Assembly (NCBI GenBank): GCA_963932465.1
Contig: OZ010792.1
Location: 283,571,836-283,635,835 of the forward strand
Length of the DNA: 64,000 bases
Direction of reading: 5' to 3'
Origin: Maratus speciosus
Taxonomy: Eukaryota > Arthropoda > Arachnida > Araneae > Salticidae
Below the pieces are notes generated by a model. It did not search any database and was not told where the DNA came from. It saw nothing but the letters and a program-made list of their open reading frames with translations. Positions 11,145-20,592 of the stretch are shown piece by piece. The translations under genes and the position numbers were made by a program. Every line of letters begins with the position of its first letter. The first letter of the stretch is position 1.

Positions 11145-11368
11145 AAACGCATATTAATGTATTTATTATTTTAAAGTTTCCTTTCTCTTTTAATATTCAC
11201 GTGTAAATGCAGTTTTCAATATTTTCCTGCTTTTAACACATACTCGTTTAACAGTAATTTTAAAGGGTTTTTTTCAGTTTTTAATAGTCACGTGTAAATA
11301 AATTTTTAATCGTTAGGAAATATTATTAATATTATTCTTTGCGCTGTTTTTAGAATTGAAAGCAATCT
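11145..11368 (-). mobile_element. Helitron-family fragment (internal piece)
   Basis: Strong similarity in the same text orientation to 31505-31740 of Helitron D: the CGCATATTAATG block, TTTCTCTTTTAATATTCACG, ATATTTTCCTGCTTTTAA, AATAGTCACGTGTAAATAA and TTTGCGCTGTTTTT. Neither terminus is preserved. It is an old truncated copy sitting just 3' of retrotransposon B. Confidence 0.65.
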
Positions 11369-11763
11369 CTATAATAATAGCCTGAGTCATGCGACGATTA
11401 TCAATAGTTCCGGGCGGATCCCTTCGCTTTTTTATATTCCAGACAGCCATTTTGGTACTTTAGTGTTAACCTGCCACAGGCGATAAGTCGCCAAATGTCA
11501 TTCTATCGCCATCATTTCACTTATATTATAATAGTCCAAGTCATGAAACTGCCATAAACAATTACGGGCTGATCACTTCGCTTTTCATAAGAAAGGTTTC
11601 CATTTTGATTAAAGAATCAAAGTTACTTTTTCGAATAAAACTACATAAAAGTTGCCATGATCACAAAGAATTCTTGGTACTTTTACGTTAGCCGGGTGCA
11701 AATCTCGCCAATAGCTTTTTTTTTAACTCACCAGTTAGCATTTTTTTATTTTTCGAGTGGTAA
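11369..11763. other. No gene seen
   Basis: AT-rich intergenic sequence without open frames of interest. Short matching phrases (TCATGCGACGATTATCAATAG at 11388; TCATGAAACTGCCATAAACA at 11542) suggest an old local duplication, each copy followed by a CGGGC(G/T)GATC(C/A)CTTCGCTTT block. Confidence 0.4.
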
Positions 11764-11771
11764 ATTAAAAC

Positions 11772-12066
11772 GGCACTACTTGGTTATCCCATCGACCAAA
11801 AATTTATCGCCAGACTATAAGATTAAATGCCAATAATGGTTTACCGTAAATGTAACATTCACTTGACTGTAAGGAAGTTACACGTGTTATCGCCATCAAG
11901 TGATTTTTATTTCGACGTTTTATTTGTATTGTTATTAATGTTATACTAATTTATTTGTTCGTTCGTTTTTTAAAACAAAAATTACGTCAATTTGTATAAT
12001 TTGGTGAGTGGTTCAGCGATTTATATAATTTGGCGAAATTGGTCGACGGGATAACTAAATAGTACC
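11772..12066. mobile_element. 295-bp inverted-repeat element (MITE), copy 1, with perfect 8-bp TSD
   Basis: Termini are inverted repeats of ~26 bp (left GGCACTACTTGGTTATCCC, right the reverse complement ending AGTACC). Immediately outside is the perfect 8-bp direct repeat ATTAAAAC at 11764-11771 and 12067-12074. A second copy of identical length lies at 19786-20080. There is no coding capacity. GG termini with an 8-bp duplication fit Merlin-like or atypical hAT elements; the superfamily is not settled. Confidence 0.85.
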
Positions 12067-12074
12067 ATTAAAAC

Positions 12075-13185
12075 ATTGCTTTGAAGTTGAAATTAAATGT
12101 CATGATTTGTTGCATTATTTAATCGGGTTTGGCGTGATTTTTTTTACGACAGTTTGGCGAAAACCTTGTTTTCGAATACCAATTACATATGTATTTTTAA
12201 ATTGTTTTCTATTATTTTTAAAATGAAATAACAATAAATAAATAAATAATTAATAACTATAGAACAAAACAATTTATAACATTTTCTTAATAAAAAGGAA
12301 ATAAATGTAAATAAACATTTATTAATAAATAAGCAACAATAGCCGGGTTACCATGTCAGGTAAAATAACGCCATTTTGTCGTCAATTAGGTACCCCGGTG
12401 CGTATATGACATCTGCGCCTAATATTTTTCTTTTCGTTTCGTTTAAAAATAAAAATAAATGAGTGAAAGCCATTAATTTTAAATGTTTCAGGTATAAATG
12501 AAAGTTTTGTATTAAATAAAATGATAACGAAATACAAAAAAAAAAGCATTGTTCTTAGCATATATTTAAGGGAGGCCAAACTGGTCGCCAAATTAGTTTA
12601 ATGCTTTTCTAAAATATGAAAATAAATATCTGTTATGATTAAAATTTGAGTTGCCATCATTAGAAAGAAGTATTTAAAATTAGAAAAAAATTAATATTTC
12701 GAAGTAATTAACTAATTTGAATTAAAAAAATTCTAATACCAGTTTTGAGATCTGCAGATCAATACGGATTTTTGGTGTTAATTTCATTGCAAAGTATTCC
12801 ATATTTTAGGAGAAATGGCCGTGAAACATAATCAGTTGTTTAATCAGTCGTTTCAAAGAATCGTTTCATAAATTCGTTTCATATATCCGTTCCATAAATT
12901 CGTTTCATTAGGATTTTATATATATAGGGTAGATGTATAGTTAACATAGGGTAAAAATCATTTGACATGCTGTGTTTTTTATGTATCTTGAATGAGAAAT
13001 TCATTGATAGATTAACATTTAAAATAAATTACGTGTACATTTTAAAATATTTTGTCAATTAGTAAAAAGAGAAGATCTAAGAAGATTATACAGAAAATAA
13101 ATGAGGAAAAAAGCATTTCTCTAATGAAAAATTACATGGATTTAACATTGAAGAGGACGATTTGAGATTTGACTAATAAGTAACC
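12075..13185. other. No gene seen; short CGTTTCAT repeats
   Basis: Very AT-rich. Around 12840-12910 the phrase TCGTTTCAWAAATTCGTTTCATA recurs several times in tandem. Otherwise I see nothing supportable. Confidence 0.4.
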
Positions 13186-13480
13186 TCTAAGGCGGTTTTC
13201 AAATCCCCTGCTCAACAACGTGAAACTTTTTGGCACATTTTCGGTCTCATTTTTAGACGAAAAGGCATAAAATTGACAGGCCTGACTATTAAAGTAATTT
13301 GGAATCGAAATGAGTTTTTCGTTTTTTGATAAACTAATTACTGGTGCAATTTTGTTGGCGTGCGACTTGTTTCCTCCTCTCTTGCGATATCGCGTCTGAA
13401 AATTCAGTTCAAAACGTCAATTTCGGTAGTATTTCTAGAAAGACCTTTTGCCGTTACCAAAAACAGGAAAATGTCTTTCG
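13186..13480. repeat. Dispersed repeat, diverged partner at 46203-46500
   Basis: The block beginning AAGGCGGTTTTCAAATCCCC matches, with many substitutions, the block starting AAGGTGCTTCTCAAATTCAC at 46203. Shared phrases include TTTGGCACATTTTC / TTTGACACATTTTC, AAAATTGACAGGCCTGAC / AAAATTGACAAGCCTGAC and the TTCAAAACGTCAA / TTCAAAACACTAA end. No protein signal; the family is unknown. The second copy lies inside a 914-bp hAT-type element, so this may be an internal remnant of that family. Confidence 0.6.
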
Positions 13481-13624
13481 ATTACATAATTTTTTAATCA
13501 AAACACCTGTCAATTTTATGCATTTCCGAACAAAAACGAATTTAAAAATGTGTCAGAAAGTAGCTCCTTAACAGCCTTAAATGTACTCCTACTTGATATT
13601 AAATTTTTTTTAATCATAAATAAA

Positions 13625-13909
13625 CTACGCATAAAAGTAACAGTGAGTTAAATTAGAGATTCGTGAGCATTTCTCGGTCTACGCACAAAAGTTACAGTAT
13701 TTGAGTTAAATTAGACGCTCATGAGCATTTCCTGGTCTACGTATAACAGTGACAGTATTTGAGTTACATTAGGGATTCATGGGCATTTCCTGGTCTACGC
13801 ATAAGAGTAACAGTATTTGAGTTAAATTAGAGATTCATGCGCATTTCCTGATCTACGCGTAAAAGTAATAGTATTTGAGTTAAATTAAAGATTCGTGAGC
13901 ATTTCCTGG
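13625..13909. repeat. ~58-bp minisatellite, five copies
   Basis: Units begin at about 13625, 13679, 13738, 13795 and 13853, each CTACGCATAAAAGTAACAG followed by GAGTTAAATTAG and GAGCATTTCCTGGT. Spacing is 54-59 bp with substitutions between copies. Confidence 0.85.
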
Positions 13910-14930
13910 TCCTCTTTGCACACAGTTATGCAATGATGTAAAAAATGCATCATTATTGTTTTATGAATTAGTCGGAACTGTGTAAAATCATTAAATTGAG
14001 GAAATATATTATCTCTTACTTGATTTGTATCGCTTCCAAATGGGAAAAGTCCGTTATGTTTCAGTAGAAAATATTCAATACTATTAATTATCTCCAAAAA
14101 ATCGCGTCTCGATAATATTTTAGATAAATGCATTTTTAAATCACTATAAAGAGAAATCTTTGTTATCAGTTAATCTTTTTCCGAGGCAGACTATTACAAA
14201 GTCGCAACTTTTATCGAATTTACAATTAATGTTTAGAAACTGGTATACTTTATAGAAGAAATAAATGAAGGGTTTGTTATTATAAGTCTATTTTTCGCTC
14301 ATTTACCATCTTACAATTACTGGATTATCGTTCGAAATGAGTAATTAGAATCCCCCCCCCCCCAACATTTTACGATGTTTCCATTAAATGGCTGCAGTTT
14401 ATTTTGAATTTTAAGTTCAAACATTTGATTAACATATGAATTCGTTTAAGGAAAGGTGTGTTTTGTTTTAAAAGTTTATGTGGTTTTATATTAATGTTTA
14501 AAACCCTTACACATTATAGAAGAAATCAGCGAAGGATTTGTTAATACATACATTCAATTTTTCTCTAATTTATCATCCCGAAATTACCCAGTTATCCTTC
14601 AAAATGAGTAATTCGAATTTTTTTTTCCCGAAAATTTTTGATATTTTGTTATATGACTGAAGTTTATTTTATATCGCAAATAATGCCTGATTAACGCAAG
14701 AGTTCTTTTGATTAATTGTGCTTTTTCTTTTAAACTTTTATTTGGTATTATATTATGTATCAATCTTTTATTGAAGATGGAAAAATATAAAATAATTCAT
14801 TTTTCTCTCACTTGCCATCTAAAAATTGCTGGATTAGTCTTTAAAATCAGTAATTATAACTCATCCTTGGAAACTTTTATGATGGTTTGTTAAATGGCTG
14901 CAGTTTATTTTGTTTTAAATAATGACGTTC
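13910..14930. repeat. Degenerate copies of the ~320-bp repeat family
   Basis: Three diverged units share the ordered landmarks of the array at 20.4-23.6 kb: AGAAGAAATRAATGAAGG, TTTGTTATTATAAGT, TCATTTACCATCTTACAATT, CGAAATGAGTAATT, a C-run or T-run, TTTTACGATGTTT and TGCAGTTTATTTT. They begin near 13940, 14230 and 14510. The small frames in this stretch are chance. Confidence 0.7.
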
Positions 14931-16074
14931 TAACACCCGATTCACATATGAATTCTCTCAAGTTATTACGTGCTTTTTTTATGTTATGATTACTCAAACA
15001 ATGGTACATATTTTTTTATCTCCTCTGTAAATTATTTAAATTTGTATAACATTGTTTATACAACTAACATATTGCATGGCTGTTAATGGCAACTATTTTT
15101 TGTTATTTATTATTTTTTCTACCACTGTTTGCAAACAATAATCATTATTATAGACTTCTGCTAATTTTCAAGTGCATTCTTTGAAACAATCGGAGGAAAA
15201 AAATAAAAACTTGAAAACAGGACTTCTGCTTTTTCAGAATTTAGTGTCGCCCCCGATGAAAAAAAATATTTGTGTATAGATATAGATAGATAGTACAAAA
15301 CATATTTCAGTTTTAAGACTTAAAACACACGCTTTTATTTTATATAAAATGACGTCATCCGCAATCGCTGAAGAATTTCTCATTTGCGATCCAGTATAGC
15401 AACATCTACAGTAAAGTACGCATAGGACGTCACTATCGCTGAATAATAATACATGAATTCAAAAAAAGAGATATCGTCATTCAAGAAACTTGACACAAAA
15501 AAAAGTCGCACCATGGTAACAACTGCAATAGGTAGTATTTCTTATGAAATCTACCTAAAAACGGCTATCTAATGATTCATATGCCTTCAATTGTTTGCAA
15601 TATTAATATAGATACTTAAAATTAAATTTAGTTTGTAATAGCTCCATGTTTTATCAGAAATCATTCATTTATATTATTTCAAAATAGCACGTATTTTAAG
15701 TAAATTGTTTTCCGTTTTTATTGGAAAATGGCAATAAAAAGATATAATTGCTATTTTCCAACTATTTTTCCTTTACTTTCTACAGAAATGGAGTACTTGA
15801 GTTGCCAAAATTAAACAAATGACGCTAAAAACTACAAAAAAAAAAAATAATATCTCAAAATAAATGGAGATGCAGTTTTCAAACAAATTGCATTTGAAAG
15901 TGCTTTTTTTCCCAATATGACGGTATAAAAATTTAAAATGTGCTATGCTTATAAGTTTTAAAAATTACAGTAAAGTATTTAACAGTACAATGATACATCT
16001 GCTTTGTTTTACGGTTGGCTTATACAACACAACGGATCGTTATTCTTTGAAGACGACACTTTATTTGCTTGGAC
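14931..16074. other. No gene seen
   Basis: AT-rich intergenic DNA. A pair of partly inverted GACGTCAT/GACGTCAC phrases (15350 and 15427) flanks ~80 bp. No coding signal. Confidence 0.4.
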
Positions 16075-16118
16075 AAAGAAATAGCATATTAGATGTAAAT
16101 TTCCAACTGGGCGAAAAA

Positions 16119-16194
16119 TGTCCGGACCAGGATTCGAACCCGGGACCTCCCTGGCTGAAGCCGCCAGTGCTCTGCCATCTGAGCTATCCCGGAC
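16119..16194 (-). tRNA. tRNA-like gene, array copy 1
   Basis: 76 nt fold as a cloverleaf: acceptor GTCCGGG with TCCGGAC, D stem GCTC/GAGC, anticodon stem CTGGC/GCCAG, T stem CCGGG/CCTGG with loop TTCGAAT. Box B GGTTCGAATCC is perfect. Box A TAGCTCAGATGG matches 11 of 12. A T5 terminator follows at once. Oddities: 3 nt between acceptor and D arm, and an anticodon loop GGCTTCA lacking U33 in the paired register, so the anticodon is uncertain (CTT by stem position, TCA by the U33 rule). Confidence 0.7.
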
Positions 16195-16397
16195 GATTCT
16201 GGTCGAACTTTTTCACCCAGCTAACCTTGATGATTTCAGCATCTGGTCTGAAACCTGGTTCAGCTCAACAGAATAAATCTCAGGTTATGGAACTCCAGAA
16301 ATCGCTGGATACGAAATTACACTAGATTAATATTAACACAATTATTCTAATTGGTAAACAAATCATATTAAATGTAAATTTCCAACTGGGCGAAAAA

Positions 16398-16473
16398 TGT
16401 CCGGACCAGGATTAGAACCCGGGACCTCCCTGGCTGAAGCCGCCAGTGCTCTGCCATCTGAGCTATCCCGGAC
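16398..16473 (-). tRNA. tRNA-like gene, array copy 2 (box B mutated)
   Basis: The same 76-nt structure, but the T loop reads TTCTAAT instead of TTCGAAT, which breaks box B and the T-loop consensus. It is probably a tRNA pseudogene. Confidence 0.7.
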
Positions 16474-16581
16474 GATTCTGGTCGAACTTTTTCACCCAGC
16501 TAACCTTGATGATTTCAGCATCTGGTCTGAAACCTGGTTCAGCTCAACAGAATAAATCTCAAGTTATGGAACTCCAGAAAT

Positions 16582-16598
16582 CGAATCCTGGTCCGGAC
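16582..16598 (+). pseudogene. tRNA-like 3' fragment at the inversion point
   Basis: Only the end of the T arm and acceptor (AATCCTGGTCCGGACA) remains, immediately after the minus-strand unit stops (CCAGAAATCG). It marks the head-to-head junction of the array. Confidence 0.7.
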
Positions 16599-16802
16599 AT
16601 TTTTCGCCCAGTTGGAAATTTACATCTAATATGATTTGTTTACCAATTAGAATAATTGTGTTAATATTAATCTAGTGTAATTTCGTATCCAGCGATTTCT
16701 GGAGTTCCATAACCTGAGATTTATTCTGTTGAGCTGAACCAGGTTTCAGACCAGATGCTGAAATCATCAAGGTTAGCTGGGTGAAAAAGTTCGACCAGAA
16801 TC

Positions 16803-16878
16803 GTCCGGGATAGCTCAGATGGCAGAGCACTGGCGGCTTCAGCCAGGGAGGTCCCGGGTTCGAATCCTGGTCCGGACA
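16803..16878 (+). tRNA. tRNA-like gene, array copy 3
   Basis: Sequence identical in all arms to copy 1, with intact box B and a following T5. Same anticodon uncertainty. Confidence 0.72.
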
Positions 16879-17081
16879 TTTTTCGCCCAGTTGGAAATTT
16901 ACATCTAATATGATTTGTTTACCAATTAGAATAATTGTGTTAATATTAATCTAGTGTAATTTCGTATCCAGCGATTTCTGGAGTTCCATAACCTGAGATT
17001 TATTCTGTTGAGCTGAACCAGGTTTCAGACCAGATGCTGAAATCATCAAGGTTAGCTGGGTGAAAAAGTTCGACCAGAATC

Positions 17082-17157
17082 GTTCGGGATAGCTCAGATG
17101 GCAGAGCACTGGCGGCTTCAGCCAGGGAGGTCCCGGGTTCGAATCTTGGTCCGGACA
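17082..17157 (+). tRNA. tRNA-like gene, array copy 4 (two substitutions)
   Basis: The acceptor begins GTTCGGG (C to T, giving a T-G pair) and box B ends ATCTTGG instead of ATCCTGG. Otherwise identical to its neighbours. Confidence 0.68.
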
Positions 17158-17360
17158 TTTTTCGCCCAGTTGGAAATTTACATCTAATATGATTTGTTTA
17201 CCAATTAGAATAATTGTGTTAATATTAATCTAGTGTAATTTCGTATCCAGCGATTTCTGGAGTTCCATAACCTGAGATTTATTCTGTTGAGCTGAACCAG
17301 GTTTCAGACCAGATGCTGAAATCATCAAGGTTAGCTGGGTGAAAAAGTTCGACCAGAATC

Positions 17361-17436
17361 GTCCGGGATAGCTCAGATGGCAGAGCACTGGCGGCTTCAG
17401 CCAGGGAGGTCCCGGGTTCGAATCCTGGTCCGGACA
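17361..17436 (+). tRNA. tRNA-like gene, array copy 5
   Basis: Identical to copy 3, with box A and box B intact and T5 downstream. Confidence 0.72.
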
Positions 17437-17639
17437 TTTTTCGCCCAGTTGGAAATTTACATCTAATATGATTTGTTTACCAATTAGAATAATTGTGTTA
17501 ATATTAATCTAGTGTAATTTCGTATCCAGCGATTTCTGGAGTTCCATAACCTGAGATTTATTCTGTTGAGCTGAACCAGGTTTCAGACCAGATGCTGAAA
17601 TCATCAAGGTTAGCTGGGTGAAAAAGTTCGACCAGAATC

Positions 17640-17715
17640 GTCCGGGATAGCTCAGATGGCAGAGCACTGGCGGCTTCAGCCAGGGAGGTCCCGGGTTCGA
17701 ATCCTGGTCCGGACA
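17640..17715 (+). tRNA. tRNA-like gene, array copy 6
   Basis: Identical to copies 3 and 5. It is the last unit; its spacer ends at ATTAATCTAGTG (17793) directly against the 14-bp flank repeat. Confidence 0.72.
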
Positions 17716-17807
17716 TTTTTCGCCCAGTTGGAAATTTACATCTAATATGATTTGTTTACCAATTAGAATAATTGTGTTAATATTAATCTAGTGAAAGAAA
17801 TAGCATA

Positions 17808-18329
17808 CCTGAGGCTAAAAATATTCGCCAGTATCAGCCTTTTATATTATGTGTACCTTAATTTGTATTTTTTTTTTTTTGAGTTTGAATGCAGTTTTGT
17901 TTATAAAACATAACAATGCTATAATTAAACAATTTTTTAGGTTCAGTTTAAGGAGAAGACTCTCAAGTATAATTAAATACCTACCAAAAATTTTGTTTTA
18001 CATGCGGAAATTATTTTGTAATCATGCGTGCAACCTGTAATTATAATTTTCCGCTCGGCAAGTTTAAAACGCTCTATAAAAGCTAACTTTTCGTATTATG
18101 ATCTTAAAAAATTAAATAAAAGAAAAACATTTATATATTACTGACTTTAAAAACTGTGTTCTTGTAAAATATACCTTTTAAAATATACAGTGACAAAAAA
18201 TTGCCCTTTTTCTTCACTCTTCTACATTTTAAAAGTCTGAAGTCTTTATAAATTACTTTAAAGTAATCTTTCTTTAAATGTCTATAAAGACAAATGTTTC
18301 TTTAAATCGCAATATTAAAAGTGAATGTG
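17808..18329. other. No gene seen
   Basis: AT-rich sequence. The frame at 17849-18040 is low complexity, with a poly-F start, and is not supported. Confidence 0.4.
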
Positions 18330-18720
18330 TTTTTCAATAAAGTTTTACCTCAAAAACATGTCGAATTAACCATTCAATCGCTAAAAGCGTGCAATGAGTC
18401 AAGATAAGAAAAATTTAGTTGACATAAGCTTTATTTTTTTTAATAAAAAACTTATTAAAAAGGTGAATGCGTATATCAATAAAGTTTTGCCACTAAAACA
18501 CCGTCGAATTAACCACTCAATCGCTGAAATACGACAACTAACGTGCAATGAGTAAATATCAGCACAATAAGATAAGAAAAATGTATTTGAAATTCGTTTT
18601 ATTTTTTTTTTAACTATTTAAAAAAGTAATATGTATATCAATAAAGTTTTACCGTAAAAATACTATCGAAATAACCACTCAATTTCTAACATACGCCAAC
18701 TAACGTTCAATGACTAAATA
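18330..18720. repeat. ~140-160-bp tandem repeat, three copies
   Basis: Landmarks TCAATAAAGTTTTRCC, TCGAATTAACCACTCAATCGCT, AACGTGCAATGAGTMAATAT and the T-run recur with 'aaagtttt' at 18341, 18481 and 18643. Copies are diverged by indels. The array ends just before the Helitron start. Confidence 0.75.
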
Positions 18721-18730
18721 TCCGTACTAA

Positions 18731-20284
18731 TCTCTCTATTCTAAAAAAGGGTAACTAGCGCTGTCACCGCCGCCGCCGGTTTTGAATTTTTTGTGACCGG
18801 AGGTCTTTCTTCTTTAATATTAAGACCAATATTGTATACAAAAATAGGAAAATCGGTGATATTATAGAGAAATGCTTGATAAACACGCTGATTCGGACAG
18901 TTTTCAAATCGAAGAATTATTTTAAGAGATATTTAATGCTAAAATTTGCCAAAATCGTTCCATTAAAAAAGTTTCATAGGAGCAAAAACTATACATGGGA
19001 ATTTAATCATTTTTAGATAATTTTTTACGTTAGTAATTCCCGGTGTGCAGGCAGCATTTTTTTTTAATTTGACTCATTTTTTGAGGTTTTATTTCTATTT
19101 TAAATTCAAATTTTCAGCATTTCAAGAGATATTTTTTACATATTTTAGAAAATAGCAATAATTTAAACTGTTGCCAATTGTATAAACAGAACAAACAATA
19201 ATGTTTGCTTCAAATTAAAAATTTATTTGCACGTGATTATTATAAACAGAAAAAAAACCACGTATAAAACGCAGGAACTCCTTGAAAATTACGTCATAAA
19301 AACTATATTTACACGTGAATTTTAAAAGAAAAAGGATATTGTAAAATAATAAATTCATTAACATGCGTTCGATGTCTTAAATAGGAGAAATTACGTCACA
19401 TTTACGTAACATTGCACTTGTTATGTAAAATGAACAAAAAATAATATTGCAAAACAGTTTAAATTTTAAAAATGCGCGAGACGTTTATTTGATATTTTGA
19501 GATGATCTTTTCAACTATTTTTGTTAGGACAACGCAAATAATATTTTATTTCTAACAAAAGTATTTTCACGTGAATATTAAAAAGAGAAAGAAAAGTTTG
19601 GTGAAAATTACGTCAGATTAAAAAAATACATTTAAAACGTCTTATTTAAAAGAAGTTTCTTTTCGCTTTGTTAAAAGATACCGGGTGACAAAGACTCTGT
19701 TTACATAATTCATTTAATATTAGCTTATTTTGAAATGTTTAACTGATTTTATTTAATCAAAGACGAAAACTGCCATTGTATCTTTGGTACTACTTAGTTA
19801 TCCCGTCGACCAAAAATCTATCGCCAAACTATAAGATTAAATGCCAATAATGGTTGATCGTAAATATCACATTAACTTGACTTTAAGTAAGTTACACGTG
19901 TCTACGTCATCAAGTCATTTTTATTTCGACGTTTTATTTGTATTTTTATTAATGTTATACTAATTTATTTGTTCTTTTGTTTTTTAAAATAAAAATTATG
20001 TCAATTTGTATAATTTGGCGAGTGGTTTGGCGATTTATATAATTTGGAAAAATTGGTCGACGGGATAATCAAGTAGTACCACAGCTGATTTGGCCTTAAA
20101 ATTCCCCAATTAAAGAGAAATGAATAGAAATCCGTTTATAGGGAGATTTATAAGTTACTATTTATAAATTATAATTCCATCTTTCGAAATATTTGTAAAG
20201 CCGATCAAATTAGCGTGCTTTTAGAGTCTGCGGTGTCTGAACGGGGGTTGACGAGCGTAGCTCGTAGGGGGCAAGGCCCCCTAG
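18731..20284 (+). mobile_element. Non-autonomous Helitron, copy 1
   Basis: It begins A|TCTCTCTATTCTAAAA and ends in a GC-rich hairpin (GGGGGC...GCCCCC, 20270-20281) closing with CTAG|T, the 5' TC and 3' CTRR hallmarks of Helitrons, inserted between A and T without target duplication. Homologous copies in reverse orientation lie at 29.7-32.2 kb. No Rep/helicase is encoded, so it is non-autonomous. The 295-bp element at 19786-20080 is nested in it; without that, the Helitron would be ~1.26 kb. Confidence 0.85.
19786..20080. mobile_element. 295-bp inverted-repeat element (MITE), copy 2, nested in Helitron 1
   Basis: Same length and ends as copy 1 (GGTACTACTTAGTTATCCC ... GTAGTACC). Other Helitron copies run uninterrupted through this point (near 30285-30300), which shows that it is an insertion. 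No clean target duplication remains: the flanks are ATCTTT and ACAGCT, and a few Helitron bases appear lost. Confidence 0.85.
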
Positions 20285-20551
20285 TATAACATAAAAAAAC
20301 TACTTTAAGTTCGTTTTTTTTATGAAAAACTGTTTAAAAAAGCTTTACATCTTGTTCAATTTATACTTTTTTCATTGAGGAAAATCTACTATATTTCAAT
20401 AGAAAATATTAAAAGACAATATTAATTTAAAGTCTCGATGTTTCAGTAAAATCCATTTTTAAATCATTATAAAGTGAAATCTTTCTTATCAGATAATCTT
20501 TGTACGAGGCAATTTCATGTAAAATCACATTTTCTTTCGAATTTAAGTAAT

Positions 20552-20592
<41 letters not shown>

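Larger units (their letters stand above)
16075..17807. mobile_element. tRNA-unit array: tandem and inverted 279-bp repeats flanked by 14-bp direct repeat
   Basis: A 279-bp unit (tRNA-like gene plus ~200-bp spacer) is present as two minus-strand copies (16089-~16580), then after an inversion point near 16580 one partial and four full plus-strand copies to 17793. The tRNA starts are exactly 279 bp apart (16119/16398 on minus; 16803/17082/17361/17640 on plus). The 14-mer AAAGAAATAGCATA occurs immediately outside at 16075-16088 and 17794-17807, as expected of a target-site duplication around the whole block (4 nt on the left may also be unit sequence). The long frames called in this block are read-through of repeats. 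Confidence 0.88.

Noticed and set aside
16119..16194. Selenocysteine tRNA
   Set aside because: The TCA anticodon reading lacks the long acceptor and long variable arm of tRNA-Sec; the arms have ordinary lengths.
15945..16634. Frames of 126 and 62 codons
   Set aside because: They run antisense through tRNA-like genes and spacers of the 279-bp repeat and are identical to each other because the repeat is.
17780..17795. Helitron 3' end (CTAG) closing the tRNA array
   Set aside because: CTAGTG is present in every internal unit and the array is flanked by a 14-bp duplication, which Helitrons do not make.
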